Shown here: positions 1 to 9,448 of the stretch, piece by piece
How positions within the stretch are numbered: the stretch's first letter is position 1
Layout: every line of letters starts with the position of its first letter
Assembly: GCA_020622165.1 (NCBI GenBank)
Contig: JACNMN010000009.1
Span: forward strand, 120,670 to 184,669
From: Boseongicola sp. H5
GTDB taxonomy: Bacteria; Pseudomonadota; Alphaproteobacteria; Rhodobacterales; Rhodobacteraceae
Direction: 5' to 3'
Length of the DNA: 64,000 nt
Program-made: the position numbers and the translations under genes
Notes under the pieces: model-generated
Database searches by the model: none
What the model saw: the letters and a program-made list of their open reading frames with translations, nothing else
What the model was told of the DNA's origin: nothing

Positions 1-1246
1 CGACCGCGTTGCTGCCCTGGATATGGGAGTTGTCGTAGACCTCGATCCGTTTCGGCGGGGCATCGAGACCTAAGGCCGCGGCCAGCCCGGCAAGAAGCTT
101 CGACTGGGTCGCGGTCTCGGCCATCTTGCGCGCAAGGCTCTCGCGCGCGTTTCGCGCGGCGCCTGCGACAAGCTCCATCTTCTCGCCCCGTTGCGGCACG
201 AGGATCTCCACCTTGCGGCCGAGTTTCTCGCTCAACGCGTCGGCCATCAGATCGTCGTTTTCGATACCGTGCGACAGGAGCAATTGCCGCGGCGGATCCT
301 TGGTGCCGTAGAACTGGCCGATGAAAGCCTCTAGAACTTCGGGCGCCTCGGCCCCTGAGACCCGCGGATAGAAATCGCGATTGCCCCAGTTCTGGTTGGC
401 GCGGATGAAGAAGACCTGCACGCAGGCCTGCCCGCCTTCCATATGGAGCGCGATGACATCGGCCTCGGTCACGCCCTTGGGGTTGATGCCCTGAGCCGAC
501 TGCACGTTGGTCAGGGCGCGGATCCGGTCGCGAAGCGCCGCGGCACGCTCAAACTCCATCGCCTCGGATGCGGTGGCCATCTCACCGGCCAGCGCCTCCT
601 GTATCTTTGTGCTGTTGCCCGACAGAAACCGTTCCGCATCCTTGACCGAGGCGGCGTAGTCCTGTTCGGAGATATAGCCGACGCATGGCGCGGAACAGCG
701 CTTGATCTGATAAAGCAAGCAGGGCCGCGTCCGGCTGTCGAATGTCGCATCCGAACAGTTGCGGAGCAAAAACGCCTTCTGCAACTGGTTCAGCGTCCGG
801 TTGACCGCCCCCGCGCTGGCGAAGGGCCCGAAATAGCTGCCTTTTTCCTTCTTTGCCCCGCGATGCTTCTTGATCTGGGGAAAGGGATGTTCGGCGGAGA
901 CCAGAATGTTGGGGAAGCTTTTGTCATCCCGAAGCAGCACGTTATAGCGCGGCTTGAGCTGCTTGATCAGGTTCTGTTCAAGAAGCAGCGCTTCGGTTTC
1001 CGTGCGCGTGGTCAGAAACATCATCGACGCCGTCTCGCGGATCATCCTGGCGATCCGCGGATCGTGACCGGCGGGCTTGGCGTAGCTCGAAACCCGCTTC
1101 CTGAGCGCGCGCGCCTTTCCCACGTAAAGCACGCGGGATTGCGGATCGAGCATCCTGTAGACGCCCGGCGAGTTGTCGAGCGTCTTCAGATAGGACTGGA
1201 TCACGGTGTGCCCGGTCGGCACGGCTTCTGCACGGTTTTCAGGCAT
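1..1246 (-). CDS. uvrC: UvrABC excinuclease subunit C (partial, N-terminal part)
   Basis: Nucleotide excision repair nuclease subunit that makes both incisions around a lesion with UvrA and UvrB. The minus-strand frame reads [20 protein letters not shown], then a GIY-YIG nuclease domain with SPGVYRML and [14 protein letters not shown] at about residues 27-53. A UVR helical segment ([17 protein letters not shown]) and the start of the RNase H-like half follow. The gene runs off the left edge, so about 415 of the usual 600-620 residues are visible. The ATG at 1246 is set by an in-frame TGA two codons upstream. The family assignment is firm. Confidence 0.96.
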   Translation of the reverse strand, partial: MPENRAEAVPTGHTVIQSYLKTLDNSPGVYRMLDPQSRVLYVGKARALRKRVSSYAKPAGHDPRIARMIRETASMMFLTTRTETEALLLEQNLIKQLKPRYNVLLRDDKSFPNILVSAEHPFPQIKKHRGAKKEKGSYFGPFASAGAVNRTLNQLQKAFLLRNCSDATFDSRTRPCLLYQIKRCSAPCVGYISEQDYAASVKDAERFLSGNSTKIQEALAGEMATASEAMEFERAAALRDRIRALTNVQSAQGINPKGVTEADVIALHMEGGQACVQVFFIRANQNWGNRDFYPRVSGAEAPEVLEAFIGQFYGTKDPPRQLLLSHGIENDDLMADALSEKLGRKVEILVPQRGEKMELVAGAARNARESLARKMAETATQSKLLAGLAAALGLDAPPKRIEVYDNSHIQGSNAV

Positions 1247-1557
1247 GTCTCAAAGGTCTCGGCGATTCTCTGCCTCGCTGCAATGAGAGCAGGCAGGGTT
1301 CAACCCCAAAGCTTTCCACGGTTCCTGTGGACAAGCCTCAGGATAAATCTTGGTCAGGACGATTTTCTCCTTGTTTTTGGCCCCCTTCATCGATTTGCCT
1401 ATTTTTTAGGCGCATTATCAACTACTTGTTTTGTAACGATAATTTTTCCCGTTTGCCGTCGGGTCACAGCCCCGTCATAAAAGCGTGATCGCCTTGTTAC
1501 ACTGTCTAGGGCGGTGGACAACTGGCCGATCACGCAGCAGGTACGGCGGATCTGGCC
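1247..1557. other. intergenic region between uvrC and the SDR gene
   Basis: About 310 bp with no supported gene. It contains an AT-rich core near 1370-1450, a small hairpin (GCCTA/TAGGC arms around a T5 loop, 1397-1411) and the possible uvrC promoter. Nothing else was recognised. Confidence 0.6.
1414..1442 (-). promoter_or_regulatory. possible uvrC promoter
   Basis: On the minus strand a -10-like GATAAT (1414-1419) lies 17 bp from a weak -35-like TTATCG (1437-1442), inside the most AT-rich stretch upstream of uvrC. It would give a leader of about 160 nt. The match is from sequence only and the -35 is poor. Confidence 0.3.
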
Positions 1558-2331
1558 TTATTCAACCCCAAGCACATCCGGCGTCTGCCATGCCAGATGC
1601 TGCCCCCCATCAACGCAGATCAGCTGCCCGGTCACCGCCGGGGCACCGATGAGATACCGGAGCGCATTGCAGATATCGGCCGGGTCTGCGCCGCGTTCCA
1701 GAAGCGTGGCCGCGCGTTGCGCCGCGAAATGCTCCGCCGACTGCCGGACGCCTTGCATCGTGGGCCCGGGGCCTATGGCGTTGACCCGGATGCGTGGCGC
1801 CAGCGCCTGCGCGGCGGTCCGGGTAAACGCCCAGAGGCCCATTTTCGCGATGGTGTAGGTCATGAATTCGGGCGTCAGTTTGCGCACGCGCTGGTCGATC
1901 ATGTTGACGACCAGCCCGTCGGCCATGGGGCCACCTTCCTGCCCGAGGGCGACGGGCATCTGTGCGGCCATGGCCTGTGTCAGCAGAAACGGTGCGCGCA
2001 GGTTCGATCCGATATGCCTGTCCCAGCTTTCGCGCGTCGCACTCGACAAGGTGTCGTACTCGAAGATCGAGGCGTTGTTGACGAGCACGGTAATCGGCGC
2101 TTCCAAAGCATCCGCCGCGCGGGGGACCAAGGCGACCGTTTCTTCTTCCGACAAAAGGTCAGCCTGCAGGGCGACGGCCTTTTGGCCAAGAGCCCTGATC
2201 TCGTTCACCGTCTCGGCGGCTTCCGCGTGCGAACTGGCGAAATGCACGGCCACGTCATGGCCCATCTCCGCAAGCGTCAGGGCCATGGCCCGGCCAATAC
2301 GCTTGCCGGCTCCGGTCACCAATGCAGCCAT
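1558..2331 (-). CDS. FolM/pteridine reductase-like short-chain dehydrogenase
   Basis: NAD(P)H-dependent oxidoreductase of the SDR superfamily, 257 residues. The cofactor motif TGAGKRIG is at residues 6-13 and the active-site YTIAK lies in the third quarter. The usual catalytic serine is replaced by aspartate in NMIDQRV, as in pteridine reductases such as PTR1 and FolM, and a PTR-like NAIGPGPT follows. This suggests reduction of dihydropteridines (tetrahydromonapterin or tetrahydrofolate metabolism) rather than sugar or acyl oxidation. It is on the same strand as uvrC. The exact substrate is inferred. Confidence 0.8.
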   Translation of the reverse strand: MAALVTGAGKRIGRAMALTLAEMGHDVAVHFASSHAEAAETVNEIRALGQKAVALQADLLSEEETVALVPRAADALEAPITVLVNNASIFEYDTLSSATRESWDRHIGSNLRAPFLLTQAMAAQMPVALGQEGGPMADGLVVNMIDQRVRKLTPEFMTYTIAKMGLWAFTRTAAQALAPRIRVNAIGPGPTMQGVRQSAEHFAAQRAATLLERGADPADICNALRYLIGAPAVTGQLICVDGGQHLAWQTPDVLGVE

Positions 2332-2348
2332 GTCGCCGCCTCCCCGCC

Positions 2349-3302
2349 TCAGGCCAAAAGCATCGCGATATAAATGACGTAAAGTGCCACGAATACCAGC
2401 CCCACGACCCGCCCCATCCCCAGCTTCAGGAAGACGAACGGCGCCAGCACGAGCGAGGCCGCCAGCATCACCCAGAAATCGAACGCGAAAAACGAGGGGT
2501 CGACCGGGATCGGACCGACCAGCGCGGCAACCCCGATGATCGCCAGAAGGTTGAACATGTTGGACCCGATGACATTGCCGAGCGCCACCTCCGCATGTTT
2601 GCGGATCGCGGCCATCACCGTTGTCGCCAGTTCCGGCAGAGAGGTGCCGACAGCCACGAGGGTCAGGCCGATGACCGTCTCGCTGATACCGTAGGCACGG
2701 GCAATCGCGGTCGAACTGTCGACCAACAGGCTGGCACCCAACGGCAACCCGACCAGACCCAGAACCAGATAAAGGCCGATCTTCCAGCCCGGCATCGACG
2801 GGTCGGCCTCTTCAAGCTCTTCCTCGGGGGGCACGCCGTTCGCCGCCGCGCGATGGGCCTGCGCATCGCGAAACGCGTCGCCCAGAACCAGCCCGAGCGC
2901 GGCCAGAAGAACAAGCCCGTGCCACCAGAGAAACGGCCCGGCATAGGCGAGACCAATGAACAGGAACGTGCCCGCGATCATCATCAGATAGGTCCGCCGG
3001 GTCTCGCATTTGCGCGTATCGAGCCCCGAGATCAGGGCAGGCACCCCCAGAACCAGCAGGATATTCGCAGTGTTGGAGCCCACCACATTGCCGAGAGCCA
3101 GACCCGGCACACCGTCAAGAATCGCCTGAATCGAGATCAGAAGTTCGGGTGCCGACGTGCCGAAAGCCACCACGGTCAGACTGACGATCAGCGCCGGGAT
3201 ACCGAGCCTGAGGCTGAGATTCACCGCGCCGCGGACAAGGACGTCACCAGCCAAGAGCAGGATGACCAGGCCAAGGCCCGCCAGCAAGAACTCGATGACC
3301 AT
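2349..3302 (-). CDS. CaCA-family sodium/calcium exchanger
   Basis: Integral membrane antiporter, 317 residues, that would exchange Ca2+ for Na+ (or H+) across the inner membrane. Both inverted alpha-repeats are present: VAFGTSAPE with GNVVGSN (about residues 46-77) and VAVGTSLPE with GNVIGSN in the second half. The conserved acidic ion ligands are intact. A charged loop rich in Glu (PPEEELEEADPS) separates the halves. About ten hydrophobic segments are visible. It resembles YrbG-type exchangers. It lies 17 bp from the SDR gene and shares its strand with the zinc-ribbon gene. Confidence 0.9.
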   Translation of the reverse strand: MVIEFLLAGLGLVILLLAGDVLVRGAVNLSLRLGIPALIVSLTVVAFGTSAPELLISIQAILDGVPGLALGNVVGSNTANILLVLGVPALISGLDTRKCETRRTYLMMIAGTFLFIGLAYAGPFLWWHGLVLLAALGLVLGDAFRDAQAHRAAANGVPPEEELEEADPSMPGWKIGLYLVLGLVGLPLGASLLVDSSTAIARAYGISETVIGLTLVAVGTSLPELATTVMAAIRKHAEVALGNVIGSNMFNLLAIIGVAALVGPIPVDPSFFAFDFWVMLAASLVLAPFVFLKLGMGRVVGLVFVALYVIYIAMLLA

Positions 3303-3305
3303 CGC

Positions 3306-3494
3306 TTAGCTTTGCCCTTCGGAACAGTGGCGGCACGGCCCGCCCTTGAGATTGTAACGCCCGCATTCGGGGCACAGCCGTGGTTTCGGCAGACCGCCGG
3401 TCCGACCGCCGCGCCCGATCCGCGGCAGCCGCAGCCGGCCAAACAAGGCCAGAACCACCATGCCGATCAGAAAAAGGGTGACGATCTTGACCAT
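3306..3494 (-). CDS. small membrane-anchored zinc-ribbon protein
   Basis: Protein of 62 residues with one N-terminal transmembrane helix (about 3-18: VKIVTLFLIGMVVLAL), a basic linker rich in Arg and Gly, and a C-terminal zinc ribbon (CPECG, then CRHC). It sits 3 bp before the exchanger gene and 4 bp after the S49 peptidase gene on the same strand, so co-transcription is likely. The function is unknown. The two CxxC pairs make it a credible real gene rather than a chance frame. Confidence 0.7.
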   Translation of the reverse strand: MVKIVTLFLIGMVVLALFGRLRLPRIGRGGRTGGLPKPRLCPECGRYNLKGGPCRHCSEGQS

Positions 3495-3497
3495 GGG

Positions 3498-4298
3498 TTA
3501 CAGACCGTATCGCGCATAGGCCGCGCGGGTATCGAGGGCGCCCACCGCTTCTTCCACGATCCGGACCCCAAAGCGCTGAAGAAGGCCGCGCCTGGGCCCG
3601 TACACGGCAAACCGGGTCTTGTCGCCGTAGATCTCCTTCATCTTCGGCCGCAAATGGCTCAGACCATCGGCAAGCCCCAGATCGACCGCTTTGCGGCCAA
3701 CCCAGAATTCACCCGTGAAAAGGTCTTCGCCCTCGCCGATCCGCGCGCCGCGGCTGTCCTTGACATGGGCGATGAAGGCCTCGTGGATCTGCTCCTGGAT
3801 GGCCCGCAGGCGCGCCACGTCCTCCTCCCGCTCCGGGCGAAACGGATCGAGCATGGATTTGTCCTTGCCCGCGGTATGAACCCGCCGTTCGATCCCGAAG
3901 CGCCCGATGAATTCATGCAGCCCGAAGCTGGCCGAAATCACCCCTATCGATCCGACGATGGAGCTTGCATCAATCCAGATCTTCTCGGCCGCGCAGGCGA
4001 GCCAATACCCGCCCGATGCCGCGACATCTTCCACAAACGCGTGGACGGGCACGTCTTTTTCCTCGGAAAGTCGTTTGATGCGGGCCGCGATCAACGAGGA
4101 TTGCACCGCCGACCCGCCGGGCGAATTGATCGATAGTGCCACGGCCGCAGGTTTGCCTCGGGCGAAGGCCTTTTCGAGTATCGGGCCCATCGCCACATCG
4201 CTCAGAACCGGGCCCCGGCCTGCCCCGGTGATCACACCCTGAAGGCGCACGACCGCCACCAGAGGATCATTTTTCATGAATGGGATGAAGCGCTTCAT
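3498..4298 (-). CDS. S49 family serine peptidase (SppA/SohB type)
   Basis: Clp-fold serine protease of the signal-peptide-peptidase A family, 266 residues from the chosen ATG at 4298. The nucleophile is Ser95 in DVAASGGYW. The general-base lysine is probably Lys147 in DKSMLDPF, matching the family pattern KSxxxPF. An oxyanion-side SPGGS motif is at about 59-63. No clear membrane anchor is seen after MKRFIPFMKNDP, so it could be cytoplasmic or weakly associated. The frame stays open to 4400, but the upstream residues do not look like protein. It would degrade leftover signal peptides or damaged membrane proteins. Confidence 0.88.
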   Translation of the reverse strand: MKRFIPFMKNDPLVAVVRLQGVITGAGRGPVLSDVAMGPILEKAFARGKPAAVALSINSPGGSAVQSSLIAARIKRLSEEKDVPVHAFVEDVAASGGYWLACAAEKIWIDASSIVGSIGVISASFGLHEFIGRFGIERRVHTAGKDKSMLDPFRPEREEDVARLRAIQEQIHEAFIAHVKDSRGARIGEGEDLFTGEFWVGRKAVDLGLADGLSHLRPKMKEIYGDKTRFAVYGPRRGLLQRFGVRIVEEAVGALDTRAAYARYGL

Positions 4299-4442
4299 GG
4301 GACGGCATGTAGCCTGCGGGTCGGGTCCGAACAAGGCACGGCCCCAAGAAATAGGGTCTCTGTGCCCGTCATGTGGCAGCGGGGCCGGAAAAACCGTCAT
4401 CGGCGCTGGACTTTAGCCCGAAACTGACGCGCAATTGCGCAG

Positions 4443-5252
4443 ATGAGTACAAGATCCCAACCTTCCAGCCGTCTGCATCCCAGAGCTTTTTCAAGCCGGC
4501 TTCTGCCGGCACTGGCCGCGCTTTTTCTGAGCCTCGCCCCCTTTGGCGGGGTGAGTCAGGCGCGCGCCGACACCATTCTGATCTTCGCGGCGGCCAGCCT
4601 GCGTGAGGCGCTGGACGAGGTGGCCGCCGTCTGGACCGGCGCGCCGCTGTCGGTGTCCTACGCAGGCAGTTCCGCCCTTGCCCGGCAGATCGAGGCTGGT
4701 GCACCGGCGGATCTGTTCCTGTCCGCCAACATGGCTTGGATCGCGCATCTGGCCGAACGCGGCATCACCGACCCCGAACGGACTACCGCACTGCTTGCCA
4801 ACCGGCTGGTCCTCGCCGGGCCGGCAGATGCCGTTCATCCGGTCGAAGATCTTGCCGCCGCACTGGCCGCGCTGCCCGGGGATGCCCGGATTGCGACCGG
4901 ATTTCTGGAGGCGGTCCCTGCCGGGATATATGCGCGCCAGGCGCTTGAGGCCTCGGATCTGCTTGAAGATCTCATGCCCCGCATCGTCCAGACCGAAAAT
5001 GTGCGCATCGCGCTCGCCCTCGCCGCGCGGGGGGAGGTCGCCCGGGCAATTGTCTACCGCACCGACGCGCTGGCAGAGCCCGGCGTCGCGATCGAGGTGC
5101 TGATCCCCAAGACGCTGCATGACCCGATCCGCTATCCCGCCGCCCTGATGACGGCCAGCACGCACCCGGAAGCGGCCGCGTTTCTGGCATTTCTCACCTC
5201 GCCGCAGGCCATGGCGATCTTTCGATCCCACGGGTTCGAGGTGCCGGAATGA
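4443..5252 (+). CDS. modA: molybdate ABC transporter, periplasmic binding protein
   Basis: Periplasmic receptor for molybdate or tungstate that delivers to ModBC. A long N-terminal signal peptide (to about residue 43, ending ARAD) precedes the mature start TILIFAAASLREALDEVA, the typical ModA opening where the Ser binds the oxyanion. Later motifs are VSYAGSSALARQIEAGAPADLFLSAN split over residues 75-100, and PAGIYARQALE. It overlaps modB by 4 nt. No clear ModE operator was found upstream. The start is chosen for the signal peptide; a good ribosome-binding site is not obvious. Confidence 0.93.
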   Translation: MSTRSQPSSRLHPRAFSSRLLPALAALFLSLAPFGGVSQARADTILIFAAASLREALDEVAAVWTGAPLSVSYAGSSALARQIEAGAPADLFLSANMAWIAHLAERGITDPERTTALLANRLVLAGPADAVHPVEDLAAALAALPGDARIATGFLEAVPAGIYARQALEASDLLEDLMPRIVQTENVRIALALAARGEVARAIVYRTDALAEPGVAIEVLIPKTLHDPIRYPAALMTASTHPEAAAFLAFLTSPQAMAIFRSHGFEVPE

Positions 5253-5947
5253 CATTTGGACTTAGCCCGGCGGAGTGGCAGGTGGTCGCCCTGTCGCTAC
5301 AGGTCGCAATCTGGGCGACGCTGGCAAGCCTGCCCTTTGGCATCCTTGCGGCGATGGCGCTGGCCCGCGGCCGGTTCTGGGGGCGCGAGGCGCTGAACAT
5401 CGCGGTTCATCTGCCGCTGGTGCTGCCGCCCGTGGTCACGGGATATCTTCTGCTTGTCCTCTTCGGCTCCCAGGGGCCGTTGGGTCGTTTTTTCGAGGCC
5501 ACACTTGGCCTGACCTTCGCGTTCCGCTGGACCGGGGCGGCGCTGGCCTGCGCGATCATGGCCTTCCCGTTGATGGTTCGTGCGATCCGTCTGGCACTTG
5601 ACGCGGTGGACCCGAAGCTGGAGGAGGCCGCGGCGACCCTCGGGGCCTCCCGTCTGCGCATCTTTGCAACGGTTACCCTACCGCTGATGCTGCCGGGCAT
5701 ACTGGCCGGTACCGTCCTTGGCTTCGCCAAGGCATTGGGCGAATTTGGTGCGACGATCACCTTCGTCTCCAACATCCCCGGCCAGACCCAGACCATCCCC
5801 ACGGCAATCTACAGCCTGTTGCAGGTCCCCGGGCAGGAGAACGCGGCGCTGCGGCTGATCGTGATGTCCATCGCCCTGTCGGCGGCGGCACTCGTCGCTT
5901 CGGAATGGCTGGCGCGCAACATGGCGAAACGGGTGCGCGGATCATGA
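5249..5947 (+). CDS. modB: molybdate ABC transporter permease
   Basis: Inner-membrane permease of the molybdate importer, 232 residues with about five hydrophobic segments. The EAA loop that contacts the ATPase reads EEAAATLGASRLRIFATVTLP with the conserved Gly in ASR(x)R, followed by GxxxGFAKALGEFGATITF, which is typical of ModB. The ATG at 5249 overlaps the modA stop (ATGA), and its own stop overlaps the modC start. The three genes therefore form one translationally coupled operon. Confidence 0.94.
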   Translation: MTFGLSPAEWQVVALSLQVAIWATLASLPFGILAAMALARGRFWGREALNIAVHLPLVLPPVVTGYLLLVLFGSQGPLGRFFEATLGLTFAFRWTGAALACAIMAFPLMVRAIRLALDAVDPKLEEAAATLGASRLRIFATVTLPLMLPGILAGTVLGFAKALGEFGATITFVSNIPGQTQTIPTAIYSLLQVPGQENAALRLIVMSIALSAAALVASEWLARNMAKRVRGS

Positions 5948-7035
5948 GCATCCAGTTGAGCCTGCATCACCGGTTTCCGGATATGGAGCTTTCCATCGAT
6001 TGCACGCTGGAGGGCGGGCTGACGGCCATCTTCGGCCCCTCCGGCGCGGGCAAGACAAGCGTGCTGCGCGCCGTCGCCGGTTTGCTGCATCCCGATCAGG
6101 GGCGGCTCCGGATCGGCGAGCGCCTGCTGCTGGACACCGGCACAGGCATCAGCATGGCCACGGCGGATCGCCGGATTGGATATGTCTTTCAGGAACCGCG
6201 CCTGTTCCCTCATATGACCGTTGCCGCCAACCTGCGCTATGGCGAGGCGCGCGCAAAGGGCCGCGCCCTGCCGCTCGGGTTCGACCCGCTGGTCGCTCTG
6301 CTTGGCCTTGGGGAGCTTCTGAACCGCCGTCCCGCCACGCTGTCCGGCGGCGAAGGCCAGCGGGTCGCCCTTGGCCGCGCGTTGCTGTCCGCCCCGGATC
6401 TTCTGTTGATGGACGAGCCGCTTTCGGCCCTCGACACGCGGAGGAAGGCGGAGCTTCTGCCCTATTTCGAGAGGCTTCGCGATCAGGTCGGGATCCCGAT
6501 CCTCTATGTCAGCCATGATGTGAGCGAGGTTGCCCGTCTCGCAGATACCGTCATCCTGATGGATAAGGGACAGATGCGCGCAATCGGCCCGGCGGCGGAT
6601 GTGTTCGCGGGCGGCGAGACCGGGGACCAGATCAGCCGGGATGTGGCCGGCGCGATCCTGCATGTGACGGTCGCCGGATATGATGAGCGGGACGGCCTGA
6701 CGGAAGCGCGCATCGGTCAGCATCCGATCTGGCTGCCGGGGCGTATCGGCGCGATGGACGACCGGCTGCGCCTGCGGCTGGATGCGCGCGACGTGATGTT
6801 GATGCGCGAGGTGCCGCAGGGGATCAGTGCGCTGAACGTCCTTCCCGCGACGGTTCTGGGCATCGCGGCAGGACCCGGCTCGGGCGCGTTGGTCAGGTTG
6901 GATCATCAGGGTCAGACCCTTGTCGCGCGGGTCACCAAACGATCCGTCCGCGCGCTTGATCTGAAACCCGGGCTGGCGCTGCATGCCATCGTGAAATCCA
7001 TGTCGGTCACGCAGGAACGTGTCGGCCCGGCGTAG
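5944..7035 (+). CDS. modC: molybdate ABC transporter ATP-binding protein
   Basis: ATPase of the molybdate importer, 363 residues from the ATG at 5944, which overlaps the modB stop. Walker A GPSGAGKTS is near residue 31, Q-loop FQEPRLFPH, signature LSGGEGQRVALGRAL, and Walker B LLLMDEPLSALD. The C-terminal third carries a molybdate/oligosaccharide-binding (TOBE/MOP) domain (ISALNVLPATVLGIA), which in ModC proteins senses substrate. A frame extension to 5905 exists but lies inside modB. Confidence 0.93.
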   Translation: MSIQLSLHHRFPDMELSIDCTLEGGLTAIFGPSGAGKTSVLRAVAGLLHPDQGRLRIGERLLLDTGTGISMATADRRIGYVFQEPRLFPHMTVAANLRYGEARAKGRALPLGFDPLVALLGLGELLNRRPATLSGGEGQRVALGRALLSAPDLLLMDEPLSALDTRRKAELLPYFERLRDQVGIPILYVSHDVSEVARLADTVILMDKGQMRAIGPAADVFAGGETGDQISRDVAGAILHVTVAGYDERDGLTEARIGQHPIWLPGRIGAMDDRLRLRLDARDVMLMREVPQGISALNVLPATVLGIAAGPGSGALVRLDHQGQTLVARVTKRSVRALDLKPGLALHAIVKSMSVTQERVGPA

Positions 7036-7038
7036 CCG

Positions 7039-7842
7039 CTATTGCGCGGTCCAGCCCCCGTCCACCGGAATTGATGTCCCCGTGATATTATGGGCGACGG
7101 GCGCGCAGAGCCACAGCGCCAGCGCCCCGATTTCAGCCGGATCGGACATCCGGAGTGTCGGTTGCTTTTCTGCCAGAAGATCGGCGATCCCCGCGTCGCG
7201 GTCATCGCCATGCGCCCTGGCGCGTGCTTCGATCTGCGGCCCGATGATCGCGGTCTCGGTCCAGCCGGGGCAGATGCAATTGACCGTCACCCCGCCCGAC
7301 GCCCGGGAACCCGCCGTCGCATATTCGAGGGCCGCGACGCGGCTGAGCCCCACAAGCCCGAATTTCGCCGCCACATAGGGCGCCTTTTCCGTCGAGGCGA
7401 CCAGCCCGTGAACGGAGGCGATGTTGATGACCCGGCCATAGCCGCGCTCCGCCATGCCCGGCAGGGCCGCCTGCATCGTGTGAAACGCGGCGGAAAGGTT
7501 GACGGCAAGGATTGCCTCCCATGCCTCGCGCGGCATCCGGGTCAGGGGTGCTGTATGCTGGATCCCTGCGTTGTTCACCAGAATATCCGCGCCGCCCCAT
7601 GCCTCCACCGCCTCCATCAACTCCACGATGCGGTCGGGGTGGCGCAGATCCCCGTTGAAAAACTCCGCCTGCGGCGCGCCAAGCTTGCGCAGATGCTCGC
7701 AAACCTCATGGATCTGCGCATCGCCCGCCAGCCCGTGAACCGCGATCCGGGCGCCGGCGCCGGCCAGCGCCTCGGCAATCGCCAGCCCAATACCCTGAAC
7801 CGAGCCGCTGACCAGCGCGGTCTTCCCTCTCAGATCGGTCAT
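7039..7842 (-). CDS. bdhA: 3-hydroxybutyrate dehydrogenase
   Basis: NAD-dependent oxidation of D-3-hydroxybutyrate to acetoacetate, an SDR of 267 residues. The glycine motif SGSVQGIG is at about 12-19, catalytic Ser in INIASVHG and YVAAK active site. The stretch CICPGWTETAIIGPQIEARA matches the substrate-binding lid of known BDHs. The start at 7842 follows a strong GGAGGAG ribosome-binding site and overlaps the upstream synthetase stop by 4 nt. The neighbouring acyl-CoA synthetase suggests turnover of PHB or ketone bodies. It converges with modC across 3 bp. Confidence 0.9.
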   Translation of the reverse strand: MTDLRGKTALVSGSVQGIGLAIAEALAGAGARIAVHGLAGDAQIHEVCEHLRKLGAPQAEFFNGDLRHPDRIVELMEAVEAWGGADILVNNAGIQHTAPLTRMPREAWEAILAVNLSAAFHTMQAALPGMAERGYGRVINIASVHGLVASTEKAPYVAAKFGLVGLSRVAALEYATAGSRASGGVTVNCICPGWTETAIIGPQIEARARAHGDDRDAGIADLLAEKQPTLRMSDPAEIGALALWLCAPVAHNITGTSIPVDGGWTAQ

Positions 7843-9352
7843 CTCTCCTCCTCCAGAAATCTGCGCAGTTCGGTCTTGAGTATCTTCCCATAGTTGTTCT
7901 TGGGCAGGTCCGGCATCGAGATATAGCGTTTCGGGCGCTTGAACCGGGCGATATGCTCGATGCAATGGGCCTCCAGCACGGCCGGGTCCATCTCGTCACC
8001 CGGCGCGCTGACCACGAAGGCGACCACCTCCTCCCCCCACTCCGCGGAGGCTCGCCCGACAACCGAAACCTCATGCACCGACGGATGCTGCAAAAGCACC
8101 TCCTCGATCTCGCGGGGGTAGATGTTGCTGCCGCCGGAAATGATCACATCCTTCGACCGGTCCTGCAATGTCAGGTAACCGTCGGCGTCCAGCTGCCCGA
8201 TATCGCCGGTCATCAGCCAGCCGTCTTTCAGGGTCTTCGCGGTCGCGTCGGGGTCATTCCAGTATCCGGGCATGACAGGCGCGCCGCGCACCATGATCTC
8301 GCCGGCGGTGCCTTGGGGCAAGGGCGTGCCGGCGTCATCCCCGATGGCGATTTCCACCATGGACTGGGCCCGCCCGACCGAGGCCAGCCGCGCCCGCCAG
8401 TTCGGGTGCGCCCGATCCGCGACATCCCCGCGCGACAGAGCAGAAATGGCCATCGGGCACTCGCCCTGCCCATAGATCTGAACGAATTTGGGGCCGAACC
8501 AGTCCACCGCCTCTTCGATATCGGCCAGATACATCGGGCCGCCGCCATAAACGATGGTCTTGATCCCGCGGCCGTCTCGACCCGCGGCCTTGGCGGCATC
8601 CGTCAGACGGCGCACCATGGTCGGCGCCAGAAACATCGAGGTCGGGCCGAAACGTTCCGAAAGCTCCAGCAGCTCCGCCGGGTCGAACCCGCCGCCGACG
8701 GGGCAGATATGCCGCGCGCCCATGCGCACGTGGATCAGGGCGTACAAGCCCGCCCCATGGCTCATCGGGGCCGCGTAATACGCAGCGTCTTCCGGGCTGA
8801 CCGGATCGACATCGACAGGGTAGCAGAGCGAGGTCGCGGCCAGCATCCCGTGGGTTATCCGTACACCCTTGGGCTTGCCGGTCGTGCCCGAGGTGTAGAA
8901 CAGCCATGCCAGATCGTCCGAACTCCGGCTGACGGGCGGCAGCCGGCCGCCCGAAGTCATGCGCGCAAAGCGGCTGCCAGAGATGTCGATCAGGTCGGTA
9001 TCCGTTTCGGCGGCAAGAGCCTCCGCCAGATCCGGGGTCACAAAAACGCTTTGCGCGCTGCTGTCCTTCAGGATCCACGCGGCCTCCTTCCCATGCAGCT
9101 TTGCGTTGATCGGCACGACGGCGCCACCGGCGATCCAGACACCGTAGCAGACGATCAGGTAGTCCGGGCAATTGGTCATGAAAATACCGATGCGGTCCCC
9201 GGCATCAGCCCGCCATCGGCAAGCGCGCGGGCCAGAGCCCCGGCGCGCGCGGCAAACTCGGCATAGCTCGCCACCGGCTTCGCGCCCCGCATCAAGGCCG
9301 GGCGGTCACCCGCCACGCCGGCGGTTCGCAACAACCAATGGGCCGTGTTCAT
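7839..9352 (-). pseudogene. AMP-dependent acyl-CoA synthetase, interrupted by a single-base frameshift
   Basis: ANL-superfamily ligase that would activate a carboxylic acid to its CoA thioester. The protein starts MNTAHWLLRTAGVAGDRPAL at 9352 after a GGAGGAG site and reads well for about 52 codons. It then shifts frame at the C4 run 9197-9200 (G4 on the coding strand). One extra G would restore LMPGDRIGIFMTNCPDYL. The rest is intact: YTSGTTGKPKGV phosphate loop, GWLMTGDIGQ and the catalytic-lysine region near the C-terminus. With the frame repaired it is about 504 residues. The shift may be a sequencing error in a homopolymer or a real mutation. The substrate is unknown; the bdhA context suggests a short-chain or keto acid. 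Confidence 0.85.
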
Positions 9353-9448
9353 GCTCTCCTCCCCCTCGGATCGGGGATGATTGAGCATGCAACTATGGGC
9401 AGGCGCAAGTTCTGCGGTCGGGGCGACCGCGTCAGAGCGGCGGAAGAT

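Noticed and set aside
443..1480. A 345-codon plus-strand frame at the left edge
   Set aside because: The opposite strand encodes UvrC with a GIY-YIG domain across the same bases.
2322..4136. A 604-codon open frame on the plus strand
   Set aside because: It is antisense to the exchanger and S49 peptidase genes, is rich in Arg/Gln/His and has no domain.
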